Shown piece by piece: positions 48,301 to 57,145 of a stretch of DNA of 64,000 nucleotides. Numbering within the stretch: position 1 is the first letter of the stretch; each line of letters begins with the position of its first letter. The notes under the pieces are model-generated. The model saw only the letters and a program-made list of their open reading frames with translations, did not search any database and was not told the DNA's origin. The position numbers and the translations under genes were made by a program. The stretch is from Pseudomonas marginalis (GTDB lineage Bacteria; Pseudomonadota; Gammaproteobacteria; Pseudomonadales; Pseudomonadaceae), in assembly GCF_001645105.1 (NCBI RefSeq), contig NZ_LKEG01000023.1:1-64000 (forward strand), given 5' to 3'.

Positions 48301-48543
48301 CTGCGGCCGATCCTGATGACCTCGTTCGCCTTCATCATGGGTGTGGTGCCACTGGTGTTGTCCAGCGGTGCCGGTGCCGAGATGCGTCATGCCATGGGCG
48401 TGGCGGTGTTCTCCGGGATGATCGGTGTGACCTTCTTCGGTCTGTTGCTGACGCCAGTGTTCTACGTACTGATCCGTCGCTATGTGGAGCGCAGCGAAGC
48501 GCGCAAAGCGGCCAAGGCCTTGAAGCTGGAGACACAGCAATGA
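45364..48543 (+). CDS. mexF: RND efflux pump MexF
   Basis: A 1059-residue inner-membrane proton-driven pump. The N-terminus (MNFSKFFISRPIFAAVLSLL) and the whole length follow Mex[17 protein letters not shown] holds the proton-relay aspartates and [17 protein letters not shown] the conserved lysine. MexEF-OprN exports chloramphenicol, fluoroquinolones, trimethoprim and quorum-sensing precursors in P. aeruginosa. It starts 15 bases after mexE and overlaps oprN by four bases. Confidence 0.95.
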   Translation: MNFSKFFISRPIFAAVLSLLILIAGAISLFQLPISEYPEVVPPTVVVRANFPGANPKVIGETVAAPLEQAITGVENMLYMSSQSTADGKLTLTITFALGTDLDNAQVQVQNRVTRTQPKLPEEVTRIGITVDKASPDLTMVVHLTSPDQRYDMLYLSNYALLNVKDELARLGGVGDVQLFGMGDYSLRVWLDPNKTASRNLTATDVVTAIREQNRQVAAGALGAQPAPTATAFQLSVNTQGRLVTEEEFENIVIRSGANGEITRLKDIARIELGSSQYALRSLLNNQPAVAIPIFQRPGSNAIEISNEVRGKMDELKKSFPQGMDYSIVYDPTIFVRGSIEAVVHTLFEALILVVLVVILFLQTWRASIIPLVAVPVSLIGTFAVMHLFGFSLNALSLFGLVLAIGIVVDDAIVVVENVERNIELGLEPFAATEKAMSEVTGPIIATALVLCAVFIPAAFISGLTGQFYKQFALTIAISTVISAFNSLTLSPALAAVLLRSHDAPKDRFSKVLDKLFGGWLFKPFNRFFDKASHGYVGTVRRVIRGSGIALFLYAGLMVLTWFGFAHTPTGFVPAQDKQYLVAFAQLPDAASLDRTEDVIKRMSDIALKQPGVEAAVAFPGLSINGFTNSPNSGIVFVTLKPFDERKDPSMSAGAIAGALNGKYSDIQEAYMAIFPPPPVQGLGTIGGFRLQIEDRGNLGYDELYKEVQNIITKSRTTPELFGLFTSYTVNVPQVDAAIDREKAKTHGVAISDIFDTLQIYLGSLYANDFNRFGRTYQVNVQAEQQFRLDEDQIGQLKVRNNKGEMIPLATFIKVSDTSGPDRVMHYNGFITAEINGNAAPGYSSGQAQAAIEKLLKEELPNGMTYEWTDLTYQQILSGNTALFVFPLCVLLAFLVLAAQYESWSLPLAVILIVPMTLLSAITGVIISGGDNNIFTQIGLIVLVGLACKNAILIVEFAKDKQAEGLDPLAAVLEACRLRLRPILMTSFAFIMGVVPLVLSSGAGAEMRHAMGVAVFSGMIGVTFFGLLLTPVFYVLIRRYVERSEARKAAKALKLETQQ

Positions 48544-49955
48544 GTGTGAACGTCTTTCTGCCGAGCTTGCTGGTACTGGCGCTGAGCGCCTGTGCCGTAG
48601 GCCCGGACTACAAAACCCAGACCCCGGAGGCGGCCAATATCACGGCCGCTGCCGATGCCAAGCAGTACGATCACGCCAAGTTCGAAGGCATCTGGTGGCA
48701 GCAGTTCGAGGACCCGACGCTCAACCAGTTGGTCACGCAGTCACTGCAAGGCAACCGTGATCTGCGCGTCGCCTTTGCCCGCCTGCGGGCCGCACGGGCG
48801 ATCCGCGATGACGCCAGCAATGACGCCATGCCGACCATCACCAGCCGGGCCAGCAGTGACCAGGGCAAAGGCCAGATTCCGGGCCAGACCACTCGCCGCG
48901 TGAAGACCGAGCGTTACGACCTCGGGCTGGACATGGCCTGGGAACTCGACCTGTTCGGCCGCATCCAGCGCAACCTGGAAGCCACCGACGCAGACCAGCA
49001 GGCCGCCGAGGCTGACTTGTACCAGCTGCAAGTCACCCTGATCGCCGAACTGGTGGACGCCTACGGTCAACTGCGTGGCGCGCAACTGCGTGAACGCATT
49101 GCCCTGGACAACCTGAAGAACCAGCAGGAATCGCGCACCATCACCGTCAGCCTGCGCGATGCCGGTGTGGGCGACCAACTCGACGTGGAGCGTGCCGACG
49201 CACGCCTCGCGGCGGTTGAAGCCAGCGTGCCGCAACTGCAGGCCGAACAAGTGCGCGAGCGTAACCGCATCGCCACCCTCCTCGGCCAGCGGCCCGATAA
49301 GCTCACCGTAGACCTGGGCCCGAAAGACCTGCCGGCGATTGCCAAAGCGCTGCCGATCGGCGACCCGGGGCAACTGCTGCAACGTCGCCCGGACATCCTC
49401 AGCGCCGAACGCAAATTGGCCGCCGCCACCGCGCGTATCGGCGTGGCCAAGGCCGACCTGTTCCCACGCGTCAGCCTCAGCGGCTTCCTCGGCTTTACCG
49501 CCGGGCGCGGCTCGCAGATCGGCTCATCCGCCGCGAATGCCTGGGCCCTGGGCCCGAGCATCACCTGGGCCGCGTTTGACCTGGGCAGCGTGCGCGCCCG
49601 CTTGCGCGGCGCCGATGCCGAGGCCGATGGCGCCCTGGCAAGCTACGAGCAGCAAGTGTTGCTGGCGCTGGAAGAATCCGAGAACGCCTTCAGCGACTAC
49701 GGCAAGCGTCAACAACGCCTGGTCTCGCTGATCCGCCAAAGCGAATCCAGCCGCGCCGCCGCCGACCTCGCCGCGATCCGCTATCGCGAAGGCACAGTGG
49801 ACTTCCTGGTATTGCTCGACGCGCAACGCGAGCGTTTGGCAGCCGAGGACTCCCAGGCCCAGGCCGAAGTGGACCTGTATCGCGGGATTGTGGCGATCTA
49901 CAAGGCGCTGGGGGGTGGGTGGAAGCCGGATACAGTGGTCGCTACCGCCAAGTGA
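48540..49955 (+). CDS. oprN: Outer-membrane efflux channel OprN
   Basis: A 471-residue lipoprotein of the TolC/OprM group: lipobox LSACAVGPDY (Cys18), then the repeated helical-barrel pattern with WWQQFEDPTLNQLV and AWELDLFGRI in the first half and ALGPSITWAAFDLGSVRARL with RYREGTVDFLVLLDAQR in the second. It completes the MexEF-OprN tripartite system. A strong terminator follows at 49998. Confidence 0.94.
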   Translation: MSVNVFLPSLLVLALSACAVGPDYKTQTPEAANITAAADAKQYDHAKFEGIWWQQFEDPTLNQLVTQSLQGNRDLRVAFARLRAARAIRDDASNDAMPTITSRASSDQGKGQIPGQTTRRVKTERYDLGLDMAWELDLFGRIQRNLEATDADQQAAEADLYQLQVTLIAELVDAYGQLRGAQLRERIALDNLKNQQESRTITVSLRDAGVGDQLDVERADARLAAVEASVPQLQAEQVRERNRIATLLGQRPDKLTVDLGPKDLPAIAKALPIGDPGQLLQRRPDILSAERKLAAATARIGVAKADLFPRVSLSGFLGFTAGRGSQIGSSAANAWALGPSITWAAFDLGSVRARLRGADAEADGALASYEQQVLLALEESENAFSDYGKRQQRLVSLIRQSESSRAAADLAAIRYREGTVDFLVLLDAQRERLAAEDSQAQAEVDLYRGIVAIYKALGGGWKPDTVVATAK

Positions 49956-49966
49956 TGTAAAGAGCT

Positions 49967-50033
49967 CCTTTGGTTGGTCGCATCCAGCCAATTTTTAGCC
50001 CCGTGGTCCATTTGGTCACGGGGCTTTTTTTGG
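49967..50033 (+). repeat. Direct repeat copy A spanning the oprN terminator
   Basis: Begins CCTTTGGTTGGTCGCATCCA and runs through the terminator. Copy B at 50669-50736 keeps the same order and most bases. Confidence 0.8.
49998..50031 (+). terminator. Rho-independent terminator of mexEF-oprN
   Basis: GCCCCGTG pairs with CACGGGGC around an eleven-base loop and is followed by seven T. A second, degraded copy of the same region lies at 50669. Confidence 0.92.
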
Positions 50034-50321
50034 TGACTGAAAAGAGCCGAGTCAAACAATCGGCAAGCGCAGGTCTCGCTGGCCGGTGACTAACGTTGAA
50101 AACGCTCAAACAAAGAAAGCCCCGAACCGTTTAAGGCCACTGGTACAGACCTGTTAGAAATGACAGTTGAAAAACATTAAGCCGCGCCTTTTACTACCAC
50201 CCATTCAGCCTTCGCGTTAAACGACAAAGAGCCAGGATTAGTTTGTGGAGCAATTCCAGACACCGTTAACTTTTCACGTACTATTTAATGTACGTCTTAC
50301 AAAACCAAAAAAGAGACCATC

Positions 50322-50564
50322 ATGAAAATCACAGTTCTGTTGTTATTAGTTGGACTCTCATTCGCTCAGTGAGCTTTTCCTGCGAGAACGTACGCCCAGC
50401 CTTTAAAGGGTTACGATGGGTGTGCAGGCTACAACGCCACCTATGCTCCACGCTTAAGCTTTTTAAATTTAAACAGCACTAATTTCAACTCATGGAAAAC
50501 CGTAAAACGCTGTTTAGACTTCACTACCAAAGGCAACGGCGAAATCAAATTTTATATATATTAA
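50322..50564 (+). pseudogene. Small secreted protein gene with in-frame TGA after codon 16
   Basis: The frame starts MKITVLLLLVGLSFAQ, a signal peptide, then a TGA at 50370, and continues in the same frame for 63 more codons to TAA at 50562-50564. The continuation is coherent: AFPARTYAQPLKGYDGCAGY, then a Ser/Asn-rich part with two more features of a small exported protein (a second Cys in VKRCLDF). A single base change (TGG or CGA to TGA) would explain it. Read-through or selenocysteine is far less likely. No family recognised. The rest of 50040-50660 shows nothing else. Confidence 0.55.
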
Positions 50565-50668
50565 ACTCAAAATTCTCAGGGTAAACCTTCTCCCTTAATC
50601 AGAAACCGTGTTTATCCGACATCTGTCATGCGCGACTAACGGGCCGCGCGTGTTCGCTATCAATTGTG

Positions 50669-50736
50669 CCTTTGGTTGACAGCATCCAGCGATTTTTTAG
50701 CCCCGCGGTCCATTTGGTCACGGTTTTTTTGTTTGG
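50669..50736 (+). repeat. Direct repeat copy B, degraded terminator
   Basis: CCTTTGGTTGACAGCATCCA and the following GTCCATTTGGTCACGG match copy A at 49967, but the stem now has mismatches (GCCCCGCG against CACGG), so terminator strength is probably lost. From 50737 to 51028 I see no supported gene. Confidence 0.8.
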
Positions 50737-51028
50737 AACGTCCTAAAATGCTGTAGGTTATTTCCGTAAGACAAACCAGAAGTCCTCAGCAAGTAATTTC
50801 CTAATACCGCACTGAGCCTTTCGAACAGAGTGAAATGTTTTCTATCGCAGCGGCCACTTCTCCGATTGGAGACGCACAGATACATAGAATTACAAAGTGC
50901 ACATTTGCGTAAGAATGACAACATAGCCTTTAATCAAGGTGCGCCGATTAGCTCAGGAGTCGACGAACGCATCTTCAAACTTAAACTTCAGGTCTTTTGA
51001 GCTTACAAAAAACAGGTATTTAAATAAA

Positions 51029-52276
51029 ATGGGTATCTCAAACATACTAAAAAACAAGAACGATAGCTTATACTACTCCTTATCAATATTCATGAATCTT
51101 GATGTTCAAAGAAGTTTGTTTGTACTTTACCTGCTGCAGCTTGGTATCACACAAGGAGAGATAGGTATTCTTCAATCTTTTCTGTTCTTTTCTTCAGTAG
51201 CGTTAGAGATCCCGTCTGGTTTACTCGCCGATCGATACGGCCGCAAATTTTCTCTTATCATTAGCTTTTTAGGATTATTTATAAGCGGCATTGGATTTTT
51301 GTTATTTTCCTCTTTCACTCCTTTCGCAATTATATTTTGCTTATTCGGCGCCAGTATCGCTATGGGCTCCGGGTCAGACAGAGCACTATTGTATGACAAC
51401 TTACTAGCTGAGCATCGAGCGGAAGACTACCCTAAAACAATATCGCGGGCGCGTGCCATTGGCGCGATTTCGTTAGGTTTATCTATGCTTCTTGGTGGCG
51501 TATTGCAAGATACTTTTGACTGGAATAGCGTATATATATTTTTTGCGCTATCCAAGCTTATCGGAGCTTTTGCTGTAACACTCATCCCAGAAATAAAACT
51601 CCCGCACACGTTACTTAACCCGATCAAACAATCAGGTATAAACAATAAAAAAACAGAGGGGATTTTTACTCTACTCATTAATTTTTTCCGCTCTAAAAAA
51701 GGTGCCTTCCTTATACCTTTGTTTATTGGATATTCTTTATTTGAGCTTTCAACAATTCCTTTGTTCATCTACGGCCAGCCATTTTTCTCCCTGCAGGGTT
51801 TAGACGTGCCTGTGATCGCCGGTATTTATGCTACGGTTGAAGCTATATCTGCATTAATGTTCATGGTTGCTGGTTACGTTTGTTCCAGGCTCTCTCTCGG
51901 CACAATTGCTCTCACTACGACCTGCGCCGTCACCTTTCTTCTTTTTGTTTTATCTTTAAATATCGGAGTAATCACTTCAATTGCAACCTTTCTTCTAATA
52001 ATGTCGCTCCCTGCCATATATGAAACCGCATATGAAACCTATATTCACGACAATATTGAGTCACGTATCCGAGCGTCTTGTCTCTCAGTTGCAAATCTAG
52101 TTAACTCAGTCATCATCGGTATCTCCTACACTGTTTTCGGAGGACTATTAGATAGGTATGGCTTCTCGCTGACTTTGATCATAGTTGCAGCCACCTGTTT
52201 TGTTGGCTTATTTGGTGTTAGCACAACATTGCTCTTAGGTGGCAAAAAAAACGATTTAACAAGACAAGAAGCCTGA
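51029..52276 (+). CDS. MFS transporter in AT-rich DNA, probably acquired
   Basis: About 415 residues with twelve hydrophobic segments. The loop after the second helix carries the MFS motif GLLADRYGRKFSL. Codons are strikingly A/T-rich (many AAA, ATT, TTT and TTA) compared with the genes on both sides, which points to recent transfer. No resistance or synthesis genes accompany it, so substrate is unknown. ATG 51029 is chosen; in-frame codons continue to 50939, and neither start has a strong ribosome site. Confidence 0.8.
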   Translation: MGISNILKNKNDSLYYSLSIFMNLDVQRSLFVLYLLQLGITQGEIGILQSFLFFSSVALEIPSGLLADRYGRKFSLIISFLGLFISGIGFLLFSSFTPFAIIFCLFGASIAMGSGSDRALLYDNLLAEHRAEDYPKTISRARAIGAISLGLSMLLGGVLQDTFDWNSVYIFFALSKLIGAFAVTLIPEIKLPHTLLNPIKQSGINNKKTEGIFTLLINFFRSKKGAFLIPLFIGYSLFELSTIPLFIYGQPFFSLQGLDVPVIAGIYATVEAISALMFMVAGYVCSRLSLGTIALTTTCAVTFLLFVLSLNIGVITSIATFLLIMSLPAIYETAYETYIHDNIESRIRASCLSVANLVNSVIIGISYTVFGGLLDRYGFSLTLIIVAATCFVGLFGVSTTLLLGGKKNDLTRQEA

Positions 52277-52416
52277 ATATGGATTTTGGAAATCCATCCG
52301 CAGCTTGGCGGTCTTGGTCGAATTGGACATCAAATTTGCCGTGTTCGACCTTGTGATGTTTTTTTCTGAACCGCGACCGCATGAAGGGAGTAGAGCCTTA
52401 TCCGCGCGCGAATGCT

Positions 52417-53433
52417 TTATGTAGCATCACTCAATATCAAACTCCGATAATGCCCAGGATTAGACCCACTCCACTTACGAAACGCCTTATAAAACGAGCT
52501 CGTATCAGCAAACCCCAACCGCTCCGCAATCTCGGTAAAACTGATCTGCGGCTCTGCCAGCCACACAATCGCCAGCTCTTTGCGCACACTGTCCTTGAGC
52601 CCCTGATACGTCTGCCCTTCTTCCGCCAGACGGCGGCGCAGGGTGGAGGCGGAGATGCACAGGCTGGCGGCGAGGCCTTCGGTTTCCGGCCAGGTGTCGG
52701 GGGGTAGTTGGCGCAGGTCGTGCTTGATGCGGGTGGCGAGGCTGTCGGGGTCGCGGTATTTGACCAGGATGTTGGCGGGCGCGTGGGCCAGGAAGCGTTT
52801 TAGTTCTTCAGCGGTGCGCTTGATCGGCAGGTCCAGGCAGTCGGCGGAGAAGATCATGCGGGTACGCGGCCGATCGAAACGCAGGTTGTCGGAGAACATG
52901 ATCTGGTAGTCGTCGCAGAAGTCCGGTTTCGGACAACGCAGTTCAATCGCCAGGATCGGAATCCGCCGTCCCGCCAGCCAACAGGCAACGCCGTGCACAA
53001 TCATCCAGTAGGTAAAGTAGGTGAAGGCACGGTTAGGTTCAGACTCGGGTTCGAGCAACACAATCTCCGCCAGACTTTGTTGACGCACCAATTCAGCGGG
53101 CAGGCGTTCGAGCATCAACGACAGAAACCCCAGGCCGGTTTCCAGGCCAGTGGCCAAGGTCGGCTGCGCCATCGCCGCATGGCAGAGGAACGCCAAGCTG
53201 CCGGACTTGAGCTTGCGTGGGTCCATGCCGAAAAACTCATCATCCAGACGCCGCGCCAGCAGGCGCCACAGGCGTGCATAGGTCGTGGCCGAGACCCGCG
53301 CGCCGGGCTCGGCCAACCGTTGCGGTTCGATCCCGGCTTTAAGCAGCGCGTCGGCAGTGGCCGCCCCAGGGGCGCAGCTTTGCAACAAGGCTTCGCGCAC
53401 GAGGTGGAGGGAGATGGTGTCTTTTTCCGACAT
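52417..53433 (-). CDS. AraC-family regulator with arabinose-binding-like N-terminal domain
   Basis: A 338-residue regulator. The N-terminal region (LRFDRPRTRMIFSADCLDLP) is of the type found with AraC/OruR-like regulators of catabolic genes; the C-terminus has two helix-turn-helix units (TEGLAASLCISASTLRRRLA and FTEIAERLGFADTSSFYKAF). ATG 53433 gives the usual N-terminus (ISLHLVREAL). No target operon is adjacent. Confidence 0.88.
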   Translation of the reverse strand: MSEKDTISLHLVREALLQSCAPGAATADALLKAGIEPQRLAEPGARVSATTYARLWRLLARRLDDEFFGMDPRKLKSGSLAFLCHAAMAQPTLATGLETGLGFLSLMLERLPAELVRQQSLAEIVLLEPESEPNRAFTYFTYWMIVHGVACWLAGRRIPILAIELRCPKPDFCDDYQIMFSDNLRFDRPRTRMIFSADCLDLPIKRTAEELKRFLAHAPANILVKYRDPDSLATRIKHDLRQLPPDTWPETEGLAASLCISASTLRRRLAEEGQTYQGLKDSVRKELAIVWLAEPQISFTEIAERLGFADTSSFYKAFRKWSGSNPGHYRSLILSDAT

Positions 53434-53563
53434 TGGCGCGGTCCGTGCCCTGGGTGGCGTGAAATGCCGCCATCTTAGGCAGTCACGCGACAAAAGAGTA
53501 GGCGCCGCGCAACCGGTCTCGGGTATTCTGCGCCAGGATTTTTACTGACAGGAAGTTGCACTG

Positions 53564-54958
53564 ATGAGTTGTTGGGAAGTACTTGGGCTACCGCATGACG
53601 CTGACACTCGCACAATCAAGCGTCAGTACGCCGTCTTGCTCAAGCAGCATCGTCCGGATGAGGACCCCAGCGGCTTCCAGCGCTTGCGCGAGGCGTATGA
53701 GCATGCCCTCGAGTGGAGCCGTTTCGAGGCGCCCGCTGACACACCGCAGCCGGTGCCCGTCGACAGCGTGCAACCTGCCCCGGCCGAACCGGACACGCGT
53801 GTCGAACAGGCCCGAGCCTTGGTGGCGCAGGCCACTCCCAGTGATCTGCGTCACCTCTATCAGCAAGCCAGGGACAGTGAGTGCGCCGACGCCTTTGAGG
53901 CCCTGCTGTTGCAGCGCTGCCTGACGTCGACAGACCCCGCCATCAGCGAGTGGGCCGTCACCCACCTGCATTGGCTGACCCCCTGGTTACGCGAAGCCCC
54001 CGCACGCTTGCCCGCATACCGCCTTGATGCGCTGCTGGAACAGATGTTTGCGCACGTCGAACAGCGCTTGGTCGGGCTGCTCGATCAACAACAGGTCGAA
54101 GCCTTCAAAGCCGCATTGAGCGAAATGAACCACACTGAATGGCTGAAGCCGCTGCCTCGCCACGCGCGGATCAACGACCTGCTCGCCCGTGCCCTACTGG
54201 CGAGCCGATGCTGGTCCGAGGACCTGTTCGACACCTTGTGCGCCCAACAAGCCTGGTCCGATAAGGACTTGGAAAACCCCTGCCCCGAGCCTGAATGGTC
54301 GCAGCTCCAGGCGCGCAATACGCTGGAGCGTTTCAAGGCGCATACACTCGCGCAGGCCAGCCTGGACTCGCGCGATGCGGAGTGTCGCGCAGCCAAATTG
54401 CTGTTTGGCGACATGCCACTGGCGCAACGGCAACGTTTCGCCCGGCGCTTTGGCGAGTCCGACTGGAACGCCTGCCGTACGCTCAGCGAAACCATCCTCA
54501 GCCAGTACCCGTCACTCTGCGCCCTGATGCCCGGCGGCGATCCGTATTTCTGGCGCGACTGGGAACGTGCCACCCGACCGTGGCCGATGTTCGTAGCCTT
54601 ACTGGGCATGGCCGCCGGCTGGACGATCCACGACCAACAGGTGACCGACCATACCCTGATGGAAACCCTCGGAATGGCGCCAACCTGGGCCTTCCTGATT
54701 GCCATTCCAGCGTTGTTGATCCTGGCGATCTGGCGTCCCGCCACCGATGGCTACGGTGAAATCGACGACGGACTCTCGCCGCTGTCGCGCTGGCTGAGCT
54801 TTCGCCGACCCTCGCCCTTGTTCATCCGCGAGATTTTGCCGTGCTGGCTGTTGGGTGCGTTGATCTGGATCATCCTTGGCCTTTACGCCTTTATCGGCTA
54901 CGTGGCGACGCTGCAGGGCCTGGGTCTCGCACAGCGGTTGTTCGGCAGGCGTGGCTGA
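53564..54958 (+). CDS. J-domain protein with C-terminal membrane segments
   Basis: A 464-residue protein. Residues 1-60 form a J-domain: CWEVLGLPHDADTRTIKRQY, then KQHRPDEDPSGFQRLREAYE. The classical HPD is replaced by HRPDED, which is usual in this bacterial subgroup but leaves Hsp70 coupling uncertain. The middle is helical and possibly repeat-like. Hydrophobic segments follow at about residues 345-365 and 380-395 and again near 430-450. Function unknown; an inner-membrane co-chaperone or scaffold is plausible. Confidence 0.82.
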   Translation: MSCWEVLGLPHDADTRTIKRQYAVLLKQHRPDEDPSGFQRLREAYEHALEWSRFEAPADTPQPVPVDSVQPAPAEPDTRVEQARALVAQATPSDLRHLYQQARDSECADAFEALLLQRCLTSTDPAISEWAVTHLHWLTPWLREAPARLPAYRLDALLEQMFAHVEQRLVGLLDQQQVEAFKAALSEMNHTEWLKPLPRHARINDLLARALLASRCWSEDLFDTLCAQQAWSDKDLENPCPEPEWSQLQARNTLERFKAHTLAQASLDSRDAECRAAKLLFGDMPLAQRQRFARRFGESDWNACRTLSETILSQYPSLCALMPGGDPYFWRDWERATRPWPMFVALLGMAAGWTIHDQQVTDHTLMETLGMAPTWAFLIAIPALLILAIWRPATDGYGEIDDGLSPLSRWLSFRRPSPLFIREILPCWLLGALIWIILGLYAFIGYVATLQGLGLAQRLFGRRG

Positions 54959-55015
54959 CAGGCCTTCAACAGCTGTTCAGCCAAGGTTCAGCAAATGTCA
55001 AGATTGCCTGTTTAG

Positions 55016-55030
55016 TAATGAGTATCATTA
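55016..55030. promoter_or_regulatory. Fur-box-like dyad upstream of efeUOB
   Basis: TAATGA-GTA-TCATTA forms a perfect six-base dyad with a three-base spacer, close to the Fur consensus core, 43 bases before the efeU start. It fits iron control of the operon. Confidence 0.65.
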
Positions 55031-55072
55031 TGTTACAAATTAGCATCCTATCTAATTCTGATGCGGTGCCGA

Positions 55073-55918
55073 ATGCTCGTTCCTTTTCTCATCATGCTGC
55101 GCGAAGGCATTGAAGCCGCATTGATTGTTGGCATTATCGCCAGTTACCTGCAGCAGACCGGCCGGGGCCAGTGGATGCCCGCCGTGTGGATCGGCGTGTT
55201 TCTCGCCGCTGCGCTGGCCCTGCTGGTCGGTGGCGGCCTGGAGTTGGTCAGCGCCGAATTCCCGCAAAAGCAGCAGGAGCTGTTCGAAGGCATCGTCGGC
55301 CTGGTCGCCGTGGGCATCCTGAGTTCCATGGTGTTCTGGATGCGCAAAGTGGCGCGCTCCATCAAGCACTCGCTGCACGAATCCCTTGATCACGCGCTGG
55401 CGGGCTCCAAGCATCAAGTCACCGCCCTGATTCTCATGGTGTTTTTCGCCGTGGCCCGTGAAGGCCTGGAAACCGTGTTCTTCCTGCTGGCGGTGTTCCA
55501 GCAGAGCGAAGGCCCAGGCGCACCGATTGGCGCCCTGCTCGGCCTGATCCTGGCGATCATCGTGGGCTTCCTGATCTACACCGGCAGCATGCGCCTGAAC
55601 CTCGGTGCGTTTTTCCGCTGGACCGGCCTGTTTATCCTGGTGGTGGCCGCCGGCATCCTCGCCAATTCAGTGCAAGCGCTGCACGAAGCCGGCGTGTGGA
55701 ATCACCTGCAGACCGTGCTGTTCGACTTCAGCGCCGCGCTGCCAATGGACAGCCCGCTGGGCTCGGTACTTGCCGGCATGTTCGGCTATCAGGAAGCCCC
55801 CACCATCAGCACCCTCGGCGCCTACCTGATTTACCTGGTGGTGGCCCTGGTGATGTTCTTCCTGCCCGCCGTGCCGTCCAAGCCTGCCGCCGCTCCCTCT
55901 TCCGTTTCCAGCCAGTAA
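55073..55918 (+). CDS. efeU: EfeU / Ftr1-type iron permease
   Basis: About 281 residues, seven helices. Both REGLE-type motifs that bind iron in this family are present: LREGIEAALIV near the N-terminus and AREGLETVFFL at about residue 130. The start MLVPFLIMLREG (ATG 55073) matches the E. coli EfeU start; ATG 55061 is in frame. First gene of the efeUOB set; iron (ferrous, then oxidised) is taken up across the inner membrane. Confidence 0.93.
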   Translation: MLVPFLIMLREGIEAALIVGIIASYLQQTGRGQWMPAVWIGVFLAAALALLVGGGLELVSAEFPQKQQELFEGIVGLVAVGILSSMVFWMRKVARSIKHSLHESLDHALAGSKHQVTALILMVFFAVAREGLETVFFLLAVFQQSEGPGAPIGALLGLILAIIVGFLIYTGSMRLNLGAFFRWTGLFILVVAAGILANSVQALHEAGVWNHLQTVLFDFSAALPMDSPLGSVLAGMFGYQEAPTISTLGAYLIYLVVALVMFFLPAVPSKPAAAPSSVSSQ

Positions 55919-55928
55919 GGACCGTCCC

Positions 55929-57131
55929 TTGTCCAACCCAACTCCTCAACCGGCTTCGCCACCCCGCGCCCTGCGCTGGGCCTTGGCGGGCTCGGTGGTC
56001 GTGATGATCGCCGCCGGTGGCTTGTTCTATTACGCCTCGCAGTTGGCGGCCAGCAAGCGCCAGACCAACCACAATGAAATTGCCGTGACCATTCATGGCC
56101 ACGCCTGTGAGCCGAATGAACTGACGGTACCGGCCGGCCGCGCCAGCTTCCGCATCATCAACCGCTCCGACCGTGCGGTGGAATGGGAAATCCTCGACGG
56201 CGTGCTGGTGGTCGAAGAACGGGAAAACATCGCCCCCGGCCTCAGCCAGGTGATCAATGCCAACCTGTTGCCCGGCGACTATGCAATCACCTGCGGCCTG
56301 CTGAGCAATCCACGTGGCACCTTGCACGTGACGCCCACCGCCGAGTCCGACGCACAGGCCAAGGCCAAGCCGTCGATGGTGGCGTTTATTGGCCCGCTGT
56401 CGGAGTTCCGCGTGTACTTGAGCAGCCAGGGCAGCGCGCTGATCAAGGCGGTGACCGCCTTGCAGCAAGCCATCGACAGCGGCGACCTCGCCCAGGCTCA
56501 AGCGCTCTATGTTCCCGCCCGTGAGGCCTACCAGCGACTGGCCCCGGCGTCTCAACGCCTGGCGGAACTGGACAATGCGATCAACGCCCGCGCCGACTAC
56601 TTTGAAAAACGCGAACAGGACCCGGCCTTCAGTGGCTTCCACCGCGTGGAATACAGCCTGTTCCAGCAACGCAGCCTCGACGGCCTGGCGCCGATTGCGC
56701 AGCGCCTGGTAACCGACGTCACCACCCTCAAGCAACAACTGCTCGCCCAGTCGCTGCCGCCGGAGCAACTGGTGAGCATCGTGGTACGTAACCTCAACAG
56801 CCTGGCCGATGTACGTGCCATCAGCGGTGAAGAGGAGCGCTACAGCCACGTCGACCTGAATGGCTTCGCCGCCAACCTGGAGGCCGCCCACAAGGTCGTC
56901 GAGTTGATGCGACCGCTGCTGAGCAAATCCGCCGCCGACCTGTTGCCCAAGGTCGACAGCGCCCTCGCCGCCTTCGATGCCGAACTCCAGGGCTTCAAGG
57001 TCGACAAGGGCTATGCCACCTACGACAGCATTACCGCCGATCAGCGCAAGCAGATCGCCGACAAGGCCAAGGCTCTGGCCGTTGCACTCGATGGAATCGA
57101 CCCCGCCCTTGGCCTTTCCGGCCTGCAGTGA
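55929..57131 (+). CDS. efeO: EfeO periplasmic protein (cupredoxin + M75 domain)
   Basis: A 400-residue protein anchored by an N-terminal helix (about residues 18-37). A cupredoxin domain follows (HACEPNELTVPAGRASFRII) and then the imelysin/M75 domain with the GFHRVEYSLF motif that binds iron in this family. It is thought to bind iron and hand it to EfeU. TTG start with AAGGA seven bases upstream. It overlaps the efeB region by the GTGA at its stop. Confidence 0.92.
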   Translation: MSNPTPQPASPPRALRWALAGSVVVMIAAGGLFYYASQLAASKRQTNHNEIAVTIHGHACEPNELTVPAGRASFRIINRSDRAVEWEILDGVLVVEERENIAPGLSQVINANLLPGDYAITCGLLSNPRGTLHVTPTAESDAQAKAKPSMVAFIGPLSEFRVYLSSQGSALIKAVTALQQAIDSGDLAQAQALYVPAREAYQRLAPASQRLAELDNAINARADYFEKREQDPAFSGFHRVEYSLFQQRSLDGLAPIAQRLVTDVTTLKQQLLAQSLPPEQLVSIVVRNLNSLADVRAISGEEERYSHVDLNGFAANLEAAHKVVELMRPLLSKSAADLLPKVDSALAAFDAELQGFKVDKGYATYDSITADQRKQIADKAKALAVALDGIDPALGLSGLQ

Positions 57132-57145
57132 AGACGACCGCATAC

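Noticed and set aside
50718..50924. Minus-strand 68-codon frame before the MFS gene
   Set aside because: It has no ribosome site or domain and its 3' end runs into the degraded terminator repeat.
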